Shown one piece after another: positions 6,429 to 14,379 of a stretch of DNA of 18,758 nt (position 1 is its first letter; every line of letters starts with the position of its first letter). Below the pieces are notes generated by a model. It saw only the letters and a list, made by a program, of their open reading frames with translations. It ran no database searches and was not told the DNA's origin. A program made the position numbers and the translations under genes. Origin of the DNA: JAAYCB01 sp012744395. Its GTDB lineage: Bacteria > Planctomycetota > Planctomycetia > Pirellulales > Thermoguttaceae. Where the stretch lies: the NCBI GenBank assembly GCA_028703175.1, contig JAQVNJ010000123.1:1-18758 (forward strand), in the 5' to 3' direction.

Positions 6429-6484
6429 GGGTACAGGTCACGGGGTACGGGGACTGGCTACAGGGTACCAGGGTACCGGGTGGG
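6429..6484. repeat. GGGTAC-rich repeat tract
   Basis: GGGTAC occurs four times, at 6429, 6443, 6463 and 6471, in a G-rich context with degenerate copies between. Overlapping GGTACC palindromes form at the last two. It starts within 10 bp of the glycosylase start codon and fills the divergent region before the CPBP protease. Confidence 0.6.
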
Positions 6485-6673
6485 AGGCGGAAGTAAAGAC
6501 CGACCCCCGAACCCTCCGGCTTGGGGACGAAAGGGTTTTCCGGTTTTTCGGTGTGATTCGGGACCAGTTCAAGCCCCGCCCCCGGACGGGTCGAAGATGA
6601 CGCAGGTGTCCCTTGTTTCCTGGATTTGCAGTCTCGCCTGAGGCGCGTCCGCTCCTTGCATGAAGCCGACGAC

Positions 6674-7423
6674 GTGAAGCAAGCCAACTCGAACGGCGTC
6701 GATTACTGGGTCCAATCGCAACGTCCGCTGGCATCGCTGGTCTTCATCGCGCCGCTGCTGGCGACTTACGAGTTGGGCGTACTCCTGTTGGGACCGAGCG
6801 CGATTCGCAACGGCGCCGACGTCTGGCTGCGGCAAGTGCTGGAACTGATTGGCTTTGGGCAGTATTTCCTCCTCCCGGCGGTCTGCGTCTGCATCCTTCT
6901 CGGATGGCATCACACCACGCGGCAACCGTGGGAGGTTGCTCCGTCGGTCCTGAAGGGGATGGTCTGCGAGTGCGTCCTCCTTGCGATCGGCCTGCGATTT
7001 CTGCTCCATTTGCAGTCGGGACTGTTCGATCCGAGCGCGGCCCCTCCGCCGGCAGCTCTGCTCGCGGCGGATGCGCACGAGACGGCGCGCCGCCTGGTGG
7101 GGTTTTTAGGGGCCGGTGTTTATGAGGAGTTGCTGTTTCGCCTGATCCTGCTCTCGTCAGTCGTCTGGGTGCTCAGGAGCCTGGACATGGCGCCCGGGGC
7201 GAGCGTCTTCACGGCGGCCCTGTCCACCAGCCTGTTTTTCGCCCTTGCCCACTACATCGGCCCCCATGCGGAAGCGCTCGACTGGCAAAGCCACTGGTTC
7301 TGGTTCACGTTCGTGTTCCGGTTTCTCGCCGGCATGTTCTTCAGTCTCCTGTTCGTGATCCGCGGCTTCGGCATCGCGGCCGGGGCCCACGCCGGCTACG
7401 ACATTCTCGTCGGCATCTGGTAG
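6674..7423 (+). CDS. CPBP-family intramembrane metalloprotease
   Basis: This 249-residue polytopic membrane protein belongs to the CPBP (Abi/CAAX-prenyl protease-like) family, glutamate-dependent intramembrane proteases. Motif 1 is YEELLFR (E151, E152, R156), motif 2 is FFALAH (H193), and motif 3 is HAGYD (H239, D243), where Asn is common in other members. About six to eight hydrophobic segments are evident, the first near residues 22-40. The start is uncertain. GTG at 6674 puts the N-terminus just before the 'YWVQSQRPLASL' block; TTG at 6626 or 6656 would add up to 16 residues, and none has a strong Shine-Dalgarno. The substrate cannot be predicted. It is divergent from the glycosylase gene and followed by folP with its own promoter. 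Confidence 0.82.
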   Translation: MKQANSNGVDYWVQSQRPLASLVFIAPLLATYELGVLLLGPSAIRNGADVWLRQVLELIGFGQYFLLPAVCVCILLGWHHTTRQPWEVAPSVLKGMVCECVLLAIGLRFLLHLQSGLFDPSAAPPPAALLAADAHETARRLVGFLGAGVYEELLFRLILLSSVVWVLRSLDMAPGASVFTAALSTSLFFALAHYIGPHAEALDWQSHWFWFTFVFRFLAGMFFSLLFVIRGFGIAAGAHAGYDILVGIW

Positions 7424-7489
7424 GGGGGGCTCGGCGGCCACGACGATCACGGTGCGGAACGGCGGCGATCGATTGCCCAATCGCCCGGA

Positions 7490-7518
7490 TTGTCAACCCG
7501 CCGAAGACCCTCTAGGAT
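7490..7518 (+). promoter_or_regulatory. candidate sigma-70-type promoter for folP
   Basis: TTGTCA (7490-7495, 5 of 6) and TAGGAT (7513-7518, 4 of 6) are spaced by exactly 17 bp. Transcription would begin about 70 nt before the folP start. Confidence 0.5.
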
Positions 7519-7595
7519 GGCCCGGGGCGTCTGATCATCGGGCGGGGGCGGGGCCACCTCGCCCGGTACGTTCCGCGGGCTCCCCGGAGGCTTCG

Positions 7596-8459
7596 ATGTC
7601 GCCTTTTTCCCCTTCCCGAGCCGGGCACTGGCGCGTCCGCGGGCGGACGTTGGCCTGCCCCGCCCGCCCCCTCCTGATGGGAATCCTGAACGTCACGCCC
7701 GACAGTTTTTCCGACGGGGGGCGGTTCTTCGACGCCGCCGCGGCCGTAGCGCAGGGAATCGAACTGGCCGCGCGCGGCGCGGACCTTCTCGACGTCGGCG
7801 GCGAAAGCACGCGGCCCTACGCCCAACCCGTGCCCGTCGACGAGGAGTTGCGCCGCGTTGCGCCGGTGGTCGAGCGGCTCGCGCGGGAGGTTGCCATCCC
7901 AATTTCGATCGACACCGCGAAAGCGGCTGTCGCGCGGGAGGCGATCGATGCGGGCGCCGCGATCATCAACGACATCACCGGGCTGGCCGATCCGGCGATG
8001 ATCGAAACGGCTGCCGAGACGGGAGCCGGCGTCTGCGTGATGCACATGCTGGGAACGCCGCGGTCGATGCAGGATGCTCCGGTTTATGGCGACGTCGTCG
8101 CCGAGGTGGGCGCGTTTCTCCGCCAGCGGCGCGACGCCCTGGTCGGCCAGGGCATTCCGCGGGATTGCATCGCGCTGGACCCCGGGATCGGGTTCGGAAA
8201 GACGGCCGAACACAACCTCCAGTTGCTTCGCCACGCGGCGGAACTGCACGCCCTGGGGCAGCCCGTGCTCGTCGGGCACTCGCGGAAACAGTTCATCGGT
8301 CACGTGCTGGCCGACCTCCGTGCCGATCGCCTGGCCGGCACAATCGGCGCGGCGCTGGCGCTGGCCCGTTCGGGCGTGCAGATTCTCCGCGTGCACGACG
8401 TCGAGCCAGTCGCGCACGCCCTTGCCCTGTTCACCGCGGCCGGCGGCTCGGAGCCGTAG
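7596..8459 (+). CDS. folP: dihydropteroate synthase
   Basis: FolP condenses 6-hydroxymethyl-7,8-dihydropterin pyrophosphate with p-aminobenzoate to make dihydropteroate in folate synthesis; it is the sulfonamide target. The 287-residue TIM-barrel protein has all signature blocks: MGILNVTPDSFSDGG (28-42), GGESTRP (68-74), ISIDT (103-107), IINDI (123-127), MHM-GTP (149-155), DPGIGFGK (195-202), GHSRKQF (228-234) and RVHDVEP (265-271). The ATG at 7596 was chosen over the upstream in-frame start at 7452 because GGAGG sits five bases before it and the longer N-terminus looks non-coding. It is not beside other folate genes. About 225 bp separate it from nagB, so it is probably a separate transcript. 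Confidence 0.96.
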   Translation: MSPFSPSRAGHWRVRGRTLACPARPLLMGILNVTPDSFSDGGRFFDAAAAVAQGIELAARGADLLDVGGESTRPYAQPVPVDEELRRVAPVVERLAREVAIPISIDTAKAAVAREAIDAGAAIINDITGLADPAMIETAAETGAGVCVMHMLGTPRSMQDAPVYGDVVAEVGAFLRQRRDALVGQGIPRDCIALDPGIGFGKTAEHNLQLLRHAAELHALGQPVLVGHSRKQFIGHVLADLRADRLAGTIGAALALARSGVQILRVHDVEPVAHALALFTAAGGSEP

Positions 8460-8524
8460 GCGGCGGGCTGGAGATCGGCCGGCGGGGTGCGCGGGCGTTC
8501 CACCTGCCGCCTGCCCACAAAATG

Positions 8525-8543
8525 GGTGGAGTATGATACCACC
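8525..8543. promoter_or_regulatory. palindromic site upstream of nagB
   Basis: GGTGG (8525-8529) and CCACC (8539-8543) flank nine bases that include GTATGATAC, itself a 4-1-4 palindrome (8531-8539). An AT-rich island (TTAATTTATA, 8578-8587) follows. Together they could be operator plus promoter for the nagB cluster, although it does not fit the TGGT-N4-ACCA pattern of known GntR-type NagR/DasR sites. Confidence 0.3.
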
Positions 8544-8684
8544 GTGTGGGCTACTTGCATCTCTGGTCCCTTCCCCATTAATTTATACCCCCATCGGTAG
8601 AAGTGGTCGCGCCGCGTGGCCGAGGGCCGATCGATCGGCTCGGCAGTTCGACTGCTCTTCGTTCAAGCACCAGGGGAACTGCAC

Positions 8685-9467
8685 ATGGAAATCAGGATCT
8701 CGAAGACCTACGAAGAATTGTCGCGGCGCGCGGCGGGATCGATCGCCGCCGTGATCAATGCCAAGCCGAATGCCGTGTTGGGACTGGCGACCGGCTCCAG
8801 TCCGCTGGGGATTTACCGGGAACTCGTGCGACTGCACAAAGATGAAGGTCTCGATTTCTCACAGGTCACGACCTTCAATCTCGACGAATACGTGGGGCTA
8901 TCGGCCCAGCATGGGCGGTCTTACCACCACTTCATGCGGGAGAATCTCTTCAAGCACATCAACGTGCCGCCGGAAAGGACTCATATTCCCTCCGGCACGA
9001 CGAACAACTACAGGGCGTTCTGCCAGTGGTACGAGGACCACATCCGCGCTTGCGGGGGGATCGACGTGCAACTCCTGGGCATCGGCTCCGACGGCCACAT
9101 CGCATTCAACGAGCCGACCAGTTCGCTCGCCTCGCGGACGCGCCTGAAGACGCTCGCCCGGCAGACGATCGAAGACAATGCCCGATTCTTCGACAAGCCC
9201 GAGGATGTGCCCGTCTACGCGATCACCATGGGCGTGGGCACGATCCTCGAAGCCCGGCAGTTGGTGCTTGTCGCCAGCGGGGCGGGCAAGGCCGACGCGG
9301 TGGCCAGAATGATCGAGGGTCCGGTGACCAGCATGGTCACGGCCAGCGCGCTGCAACTGCATCCCAACGCGGACGTGTTCCTCGACGAGGCGGCCGCAGC
9401 GAACCTCACGATGCGCGAATACTACAATTGGATCCAAGAGAAAAAGCCCGGGGCGCCGCAGTCCTGA
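8685..9467 (+). CDS. nagB: glucosamine-6-phosphate deaminase
   Basis: NagB converts glucosamine-6-phosphate to fructose-6-phosphate and ammonium, letting amino sugars enter glycolysis. The 260-residue protein matches the usual length (266 in E. coli). It shows the phosphate-binding LGLATGSSPLGIY (32-44), NLDEYVGL (65-72, catalytic base D67) and LGIGSDGHIAFNEP (131-144) with D136, H138 and E143, equivalent to E. coli D141, H143 and E148. The start at 8685 has AGGGGA (8672-8677) at good spacing; the upstream in-frame start at 8616 adds 23 unrelated residues. It opens a same-strand cluster with pta, ackA, the DUF4954 gene and acp, with 94 bp to pta. No nagA deacetylase is in the window. Confidence 0.95.
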   Translation: MEIRISKTYEELSRRAAGSIAAVINAKPNAVLGLATGSSPLGIYRELVRLHKDEGLDFSQVTTFNLDEYVGLSAQHGRSYHHFMRENLFKHINVPPERTHIPSGTTNNYRAFCQWYEDHIRACGGIDVQLLGIGSDGHIAFNEPTSSLASRTRLKTLARQTIEDNARFFDKPEDVPVYAITMGVGTILEARQLVLVASGAGKADAVARMIEGPVTSMVTASALQLHPNADVFLDEAAAANLTMREYYNWIQEKKPGAPQS

Positions 9468-9561
9468 CGCCTCTCCGGCGCGGGCGGCGGACGGCCAAAG
9501 GAGCGCTCCGGCGGAGTTCCACGCCACCAACTCGATCGATTTACCCGGGAGCGTTGAGCCG

Positions 9562-10545
9562 ATGAGCATCTTGACCCAGTTCATCGAGGCTGCCAAGCGG
9601 CGGTCTCTGGCGGTTGTTTTGCCGGAGGGGAAGGACGATCGCGTGCTGGCCGCCGCGCGGCGCATGAAAGACGAGGGGATCGCCAATCCGATTCTCCTCG
9701 GCGACGCCGCCGAGATCGGGCCCCTGGCGGCGGCCTCGGGCTTCGGCCTCGACGGCATCCGGATCATCGATCCGGGCAAGAGCGAAAAACTCGCCGAGTA
9801 CACCGAGGCCTATGTGCAGGGCCGCGATCTGAATCCGCGCGTGGCGGCGCGGATGGTCCGGCGGCCCCTCTACTTCGCCGGGATGATGGTCGCCCGCGGA
9901 GACGCCGACACGATGGTCGCCGGCGTCGACACGCCCACGGCGCTGGTGATCCAGGCGGGCGCGCTGACGGTTGGCCTGGCCAAGGGCCTGGCCACTCCCT
10001 CGAGCTTCTTCTTGATGATCATTCCGGATTTCCAGGGGCAGAAGCAGAAACCCTTCATCTACGCCGACTGCGCGGTGAACATCGCGCCGACGCCCGCGGA
10101 ACTGGCCGACATCGCGATCGCTTCGGAACGCAGCGCGCGGAAACTGCTCCCCGAGGAGCCCCGCGTGGCAATGCTCTCGTTCTCGACCAAGGGGAGCGCA
10201 TCGCACGTCCGCATCAACCACGTCACCGAGGCGCTGGCCCTGATCAAGCAGCGGGCCGCCGACCTGAAAATCGACGGGGAATTCCAGGCCGACGCGGCAA
10301 TCATCCCGTCGGTGGCCAGCAAGAAGGTCAAGGAACCAAGCGAGGTCGTCGGCAGGGCGAACGTGCTGGTTTTCCCCGACCTGAATTCGGGAAACATCGC
10401 CTACAAGTTGACGCAGTACATGGCCGGAGCGAAAGCGATCGGGCCGTTCCTCCAGGGGTTCGCCAAGCCGATCAGCGACCTCTCGCGGGGGGCCAGCGTC
10501 GAGGATATTGTCGCCACCACGGCCGTCTGCCTGGCGCAGGCCTGA
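9562..10545 (+). CDS. pta: phosphate acetyltransferase
   Basis: Pta interconverts acetyl-CoA plus phosphate and acetyl phosphate plus CoA. The 327-residue protein is the short form, consisting only of the PTA/PTB catalytic domain and lacking the N-terminal regulatory DRTGG/P-loop part of E. coli Pta. Recognisable blocks include VLPEGKDDRVLAAA near the N-terminus, ADTMVAGV at about 113-120, the C-terminal 'FPDLNSGNIAYKLTQ' and 'GAKAIGPFLQGFAKP' (the CoA and phosphate site) and 'DLSRGAS'. The ATG at 9562 follows a GGGAG about 10 bases upstream. ackA starts 26 bp after its stop, so the two are almost certainly co-transcribed and coupled metabolically through acetyl phosphate. A perfect GGAGCGCTCC palindrome (9500-9509) lies in the gap from nagB. 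Confidence 0.95.
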   Translation: MSILTQFIEAAKRRSLAVVLPEGKDDRVLAAARRMKDEGIANPILLGDAAEIGPLAAASGFGLDGIRIIDPGKSEKLAEYTEAYVQGRDLNPRVAARMVRRPLYFAGMMVARGDADTMVAGVDTPTALVIQAGALTVGLAKGLATPSSFFLMIIPDFQGQKQKPFIYADCAVNIAPTPAELADIAIASERSARKLLPEEPRVAMLSFSTKGSASHVRINHVTEALALIKQRAADLKIDGEFQADAAIIPSVASKKVKEPSEVVGRANVLVFPDLNSGNIAYKLTQYMAGAKAIGPFLQGFAKPISDLSRGASVEDIVATTAVCLAQA

Positions 10546-10571
10546 GCGGAGAAATGCAGGGAGCCCATGCG

Positions 10572-11783
10572 ATGAAGGTCCTGGTCGTCAACTGCGGCAG
10601 TTCTTCGATCAAGTACCAGCTCTACCAGATGCCCGAAAAACGCGTGATTTCCAGGGGGCTGGTCGAGCGGATCGGGGAAGAAAGCGGCGCCATCCAACAC
10701 CACTACGCCGACGAGGTCCGGAGGCTGGAGGGCCAGATCGCCGACCACGAAGAAGGCATGGCGCTGATCCTGGAGACCCTTTCCGGGGGCGAGGGGGTCC
10801 TCGCGTCGGCGGAGGAGATCGAGGCCATCGGCCACCGCGTCGTCCACGGCGGCGAGGAGTTCACCGGATCGGTCCTGATCACGCCCCGGGTGATCGCCTC
10901 GATCGAACGTTTTTCGGACTTGGCGCCGCTGCACAACCCCCCGAACCTGACCGGCATCCGCGCGGCAATGCACGAGCTGCCCGACGTGCCCCAGGTGGCC
11001 TGCTTCGATACCGCGTTCCACGCCACGATCCCCCAGGTCGCCTACACCTACGCCCTGCCCTACCCGTTGTACGAGAAGTTCGGCATCCGCCGCTACGGCT
11101 TTCACGGCACGAGCCACCGCTACGTCGCCCGGCGGGCCGCCCAGATGCTCGGCCTGGGCAAGTACAAGATCGACTGCATCACCGTTCACCTGGGAAACGG
11201 GTGCTCGATGACCGCGGTCCAGCGCGGCCGTTCGATCGACACGTCGATGGGGCTGACCCCCCTGGAGGGCTTGGTGATGGGAACGCGGACCGGAGACTTC
11301 GATCCGGCGATCCTCTTCTACCTTGCCGACCGCGGCTATGCCGTCAGTTCACTGAACGAGCTCTGCAACAAGCAGTCGGGCCTGCTGGGGATCAGCGGCA
11401 GGTCGAACGACATGCGGCTGCTGCTCGAATTGAGCCGCGAGGGGAACCGCCGCGCGGCCCTGGCGATCGACGTCTTCTGCTACCGGATCAAGAAATACAT
11501 CGGCATGTACGCGGCGGTGCTCGGCCGCCTCGACGCCGTGGTCTTCACCGGGGGCATCGGCGAGAACGCCGTGCCGGTCCGCGCCGCGGCCTGTAGCGGC
11601 CTGGACTGCCTGGGAATTGCCATCGATCAAGCGCTCAACGAGCAGATGGTCGGGCGGCGCGAAGGAGCAATCAGTTCGCCGCAGAGCGGAACGGCGGTCC
11701 TGGTCGTCCCCACCGACGAAGAAGCGGCGATTGCCGACGACACCTACCAGATCGTGAGACAACGTTCATGCCCAATCCCGTAA
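10572..11783 (+). CDS. ackA: acetate kinase
   Basis: AckA makes ATP and acetate from acetyl phosphate, or works in reverse for acetate activation. The 403-residue protein belongs to the ASKHA fold. Active-site residues known from the Methanosarcina enzyme are all present: N7 in VNCGSSSIK, R89 in GHRVVHGGE, D146 in FDTAFH, H178 in YGFHGTSH and R239 in GTRTGDFDP. HLGNGCS (206-212) and FTGGIGEN form the nucleotide site. The ATG at 10572 was chosen over one at 10554 because AGGGAG lies about eight bases before it and the protein then starts MKVLVVNCG, as usual. Its last 16 bp contain the start of the DUF4954 gene, which implies translational coupling. Confidence 0.96.
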   Translation: MKVLVVNCGSSSIKYQLYQMPEKRVISRGLVERIGEESGAIQHHYADEVRRLEGQIADHEEGMALILETLSGGEGVLASAEEIEAIGHRVVHGGEEFTGSVLITPRVIASIERFSDLAPLHNPPNLTGIRAAMHELPDVPQVACFDTAFHATIPQVAYTYALPYPLYEKFGIRRYGFHGTSHRYVARRAAQMLGLGKYKIDCITVHLGNGCSMTAVQRGRSIDTSMGLTPLEGLVMGTRTGDFDPAILFYLADRGYAVSSLNELCNKQSGLLGISGRSNDMRLLLELSREGNRRAALAIDVFCYRIKKYIGMYAAVLGRLDAVVFTGGIGENAVPVRAAACSGLDCLGIAIDQALNEQMVGRREGAISSPQSGTAVLVVPTDEEAAIADDTYQIVRQRSCPIP

Positions 11784-13780
11784 CCGATCGACCCTATCGC
11801 CCGCTGGCCGCCGCCGAGATTCAAACCCTCACCGCCCAGGGCTGCACCGCCGCCGACTGGAGCCGGGTGCGGGTCGCCGAGGGATTCGACCCGGCCGCCG
11901 TGCGCAACGCCCAATTCCTCGGCGACGTCGAGATCGGAGCCAACCGCGGCACGGTTGCCGGCGACGGCCCGCTCCGCAAGCCTTGTGGAATCTACCACGC
12001 CCTGCTCGCCAACTGCACGATCGGCGATCGCGCCCGGATCGCCAACGTGGGGCTGCATATCGCCAACTACGAGATCGGCGCCGGCGCGTGCATCGAGAAC
12101 GCCGGCCGGATCGAGACGCGTCCCGGAGCAACCTTCGGCAACGGCGTGGAGGTCGAGGTCCTCAATGAAGCCGGCGGCCGCGAGGTCGTCCTCTTCGACC
12201 GCCTCGACAGCCAGTTCGCGCACCTCGTCTGCCTGCATCGCTACCGCGGCGAACTGGTTGAAAGACTCATCGCCGTGGCCAAGGCCGAGGCCGCCAAGGC
12301 CGCCGCCGAGCGCGGCCGGATCGGCGCCGGCGCCCGGATCGCCAACACCGCCAGCATCGTCGACGTGAACATCGGTGCGCATGCCGTGATCGACGGAGCG
12401 ACCGCACTCGCCCGGGGCACGATCCTCAGCAGCCAGGCGGCGCCGACGATGATCGGCAGCCGCGTGGAGGCCGCGGACTTCATCATCGCCGAGGGATCAA
12501 CGGTTACCGGCGGGGCGATCCTCGCCAAGAGCTTCGTCGGCCAGGCCTGCCAGATCGGCAAGCAGTTCTCCAGCGAAGGGTCGCTGTTCTTCGCCAACTG
12601 CGAGGCGTTTCACGGCGAGGCGTGCAGCATCTTCGCGGGCCCCTACACGGTGACCCACCACAAGTCCACGCTGCTGATCGCCGGCCTGTTCAGCTTCTAC
12701 AACGCCGGCAGCGGGACGAACCAGTCGAACCACCTCTACAAGCTCGGGCCGGTCCATGAAGGAAGGCTCGAACGGGGCTGCAAGACGGGCTCGTCGAGCT
12801 ACATCATGTGGCCCTGCCGCGTCGGCCCGTTCAGCGTCGTCCTCGGCAAGCACACGCGGACATTCGACACCGCCGATTTCCCCTTCAGCTACCTGGAGGC
12901 CCTGCCCAACGGGCGGTGCATGATGACGCCCGGGTTCAATTTCACGACCGTGGGAACGGTCCGCGACGGCGCCAAGTGGCCCGCCCGAGACCGCCGCCGC
13001 GGCGAGGTCCGCCGCGATCGGCTCACGTTCGACGTCTTCAGCCCGTTGACCGCGGGGCGGATGATCACCGGCTCTGCGCGGATGAAGGAACTGGTCGAAA
13101 AGACGGACCGCGCCGTCGACACGGTGGGCCTCGGCGGCACGGACGTCAAGCGGGTGCTGCTCCGCACGGGCATCAAGTTCTACCGATCGGCCATCGAGAT
13201 GTACATGCTCGACAAAGTCCTCGCTCGAGCGGAACGAGCCCTCGAGCAGCGGCAGCCCTCGCTGGCCGCCGCGCTGGCGCCCGCGACGGACGCCGTGTAC
13301 GATCCCGACTGGATCGACGTCGGCGGCCAGATGATGCCCCGCCGCCGGCTCGACGACCTCGCGGCGGCGATTGCCGCCGGCACGATCGGCGACCTCGACG
13401 GCATCAACGCCGAACTCGACGCGATTCTCCGCTGCTATGCCGAGGATGAATGGATCTGGGTCCGCGAGACGTACCCCCGCGTGTTTGCCCGGAGCCTCGA
13501 CGAGTTGGCCATCGAGGACATGCCGGGAATCGCCGACGAGTGGCGGAAGGCTCGGAAGAAGTTCCTGAGCCTGGTGCTGAACGACGCGCAGAAAGAGTTC
13601 GACAACGCGGTTCAGACGGGCTTCGGCCAGGACGGGACCGCGGCGGACGCGGGCGTGGATTTCGCGCGTGTCCGCGGAGATTTCGAGAGCAATCGGTTCG
13701 CCAAGGAGTTGAAGGCGGAAATCGCCTGCCTGGCGGATCGCGTGGAGAAATGGAAACGAGCCGCGACCGCCCAAGCATAG
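11768..13780 (+). CDS. DUF4954 family left-handed beta-helix protein
   Basis: This 670-residue protein looks like DUF4954, a family of unknown function found in Bacteroidetes, spirochaetes and planctomycetes. Hexapeptide-like repeats ('IGDRARIANVGLHIANYEIGAG', 'IGAGARIAN', 'IGAHAVI') suggest a left-handed beta-helix over roughly residues 45-330, as in sugar-nucleotide and acyl transferases. A His-rich core follows at about 278-330 ('FHGEACSIFAGPYTVTHHK', then 'GTNQSNHLYKLGPVHEG'). The C-terminal part, from about residue 410, is mainly helical with coiled-coil-like ends. No transferase signature with certain catalytic residues is seen. The ATG lies inside the end of ackA (16-bp overlap) and acp follows after 34 bp. 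The location suggests work on acetyl or acyl groups or amino sugars, but this is inference. Confidence 0.85.
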   Translation: MPNPVTDRPYRPLAAAEIQTLTAQGCTAADWSRVRVAEGFDPAAVRNAQFLGDVEIGANRGTVAGDGPLRKPCGIYHALLANCTIGDRARIANVGLHIANYEIGAGACIENAGRIETRPGATFGNGVEVEVLNEAGGREVVLFDRLDSQFAHLVCLHRYRGELVERLIAVAKAEAAKAAAERGRIGAGARIANTASIVDVNIGAHAVIDGATALARGTILSSQAAPTMIGSRVEAADFIIAEGSTVTGGAILAKSFVGQACQIGKQFSSEGSLFFANCEAFHGEACSIFAGPYTVTHHKSTLLIAGLFSFYNAGSGTNQSNHLYKLGPVHEGRLERGCKTGSSSYIMWPCRVGPFSVVLGKHTRTFDTADFPFSYLEALPNGRCMMTPGFNFTTVGTVRDGAKWPARDRRRGEVRRDRLTFDVFSPLTAGRMITGSARMKELVEKTDRAVDTVGLGGTDVKRVLLRTGIKFYRSAIEMYMLDKVLARAERALEQRQPSLAAALAPATDAVYDPDWIDVGGQMMPRRRLDDLAAAIAAGTIGDLDGINAELDAILRCYAEDEWIWVRETYPRVFARSLDELAIEDMPGIADEWRKARKKFLSLVLNDAQKEFDNAVQTGFGQDGTAADAGVDFARVRGDFESNRFAKELKAEIACLADRVEKWKRAATAQA

Positions 13781-13814
13781 CGCGCCGCCGGCCTAGCCAT
13801 CAGGAGGTCTTCCC

Positions 13815-14054
13815 ATGTCGCACGATGTGCGCGACCGTGTCATCAAGGTGGTTGCGGAAACCCTCAAGATCGAGCCTGCCCGCATCGACGACGACGCGCG
13901 GTTCGTCGACGACCTCGGCGCCGAGTCGATGCAGAGCGTCGAACTGATCGCCGCCTTCGAGGAGGAGTTCGACATCGAAATGGACGAGGAACAGGCCCTC
14001 GACGTGAAGACCATCGGCAAGGCGGTCGATTTCATCGTCGCGCACCTCGGCTGA
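13815..14054 (+). CDS. acyl carrier protein
   Basis: This 79-residue acidic helical protein carries acyl groups on 4'-phosphopantetheine. The attachment site is Ser38 in LGAESMQSVEL (34-44), aligned with the LGADSLDSVEL of fatty-acid ACPs; DSL is replaced by ESM. Helix II (37-51, acidic) and helix IV (67-78) look normal. An excellent AGGAGG (13802-13807) lies seven bases before the ATG. No fab genes adjoin, so it may be a specialised ACP rather than the housekeeping one. Being 34 bp downstream of the DUF4954 gene suggests that it serves as donor or acceptor for that protein. It could also be a second general ACP. Confidence 0.92.
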   Translation: MSHDVRDRVIKVVAETLKIEPARIDDDARFVDDLGAESMQSVELIAAFEEEFDIEMDEEQALDVKTIGKAVDFIVAHLG

Positions 14055-14096
14055 CGGGCGGCCGCCGGGCGGCAAGTCTCGCTCCCGGTCCCCAGA

Positions 14097-14129
14097 CTCC
14101 AGCCGCGCTCCAGCCGCGCTCCAGCCACG
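14097..14129. repeat. three tandem copies of an 11-bp unit
   Basis: CTCCAGCCGCG is repeated at 14097-14107 and 14108-14118, then as CTCCAGCCACG at 14119-14129, followed by a degenerate CTCCTGGCTGC. It lies 43 bp after the acp stop. Confidence 0.75.
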
Positions 14130-14261
14130 CTCCTGGCTGCCAGGCTCCAGCTTGGGAACCTCCGCCTCACCCCGCCCCGCCGGCAGCCAACCGCAAGTCT
14201 TCTCCCGCCATGCCATTCGGCCGGTGCTGGTTCGCTCTGAGCCCATTCGGGGCCCAAAACC

Positions 14262-14290
14262 TTGTCGCTGGATGGCAAGTGTGCGATTAT
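14262..14290 (+). promoter_or_regulatory. candidate promoter for the HerA-like ATPase gene
   Basis: TTGTCG (14262-14267, 4 of 6) and GATTAT (14285-14290, 4 of 6) are spaced by 17 bp. The implied start lies about 80 nt before the ATG at 14380. The match is moderate. Confidence 0.4.
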
Positions 14291-14379
14291 TGGCGATGGC
14301 TCGGTGTTGGTCGGCGGGCCGTCAACCTGAGACGTGTCCTGTTGTCGATCTCCCGGCCCCCGCTGTAAAGGTTTTTCCC

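Larger units (their letters stand above)
14055..14379. other. intergenic stretch with tandem repeat and candidate promoter
   Basis: This 325-bp gap has no convincing gene; the frame of the following ATPase is open back to 14152, but that part has no Shine-Dalgarno or recognisable homology. It contains the 11-bp tandem repeat 14097-14129, a small CCTGG-CTG-CCAGG hairpin and a candidate promoter 14262-14290. It separates the acetate/ACP cluster from the ATPase/SDR pair. Confidence 0.6.

Noticed and set aside
4743..6641. 632-codon plus-strand open frame opposite rarA and the glycosylase
   Set aside because: It is antisense to two clear genes, has no motif or RBS, and is explained by high-GC codon bias removing stops on the opposite strand.
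7464..7485. GGCGAT/ATCGCC hairpin after the CPBP gene as a terminator
   Set aside because: It has only six pairs, no T-run, and lies immediately before the folP promoter.
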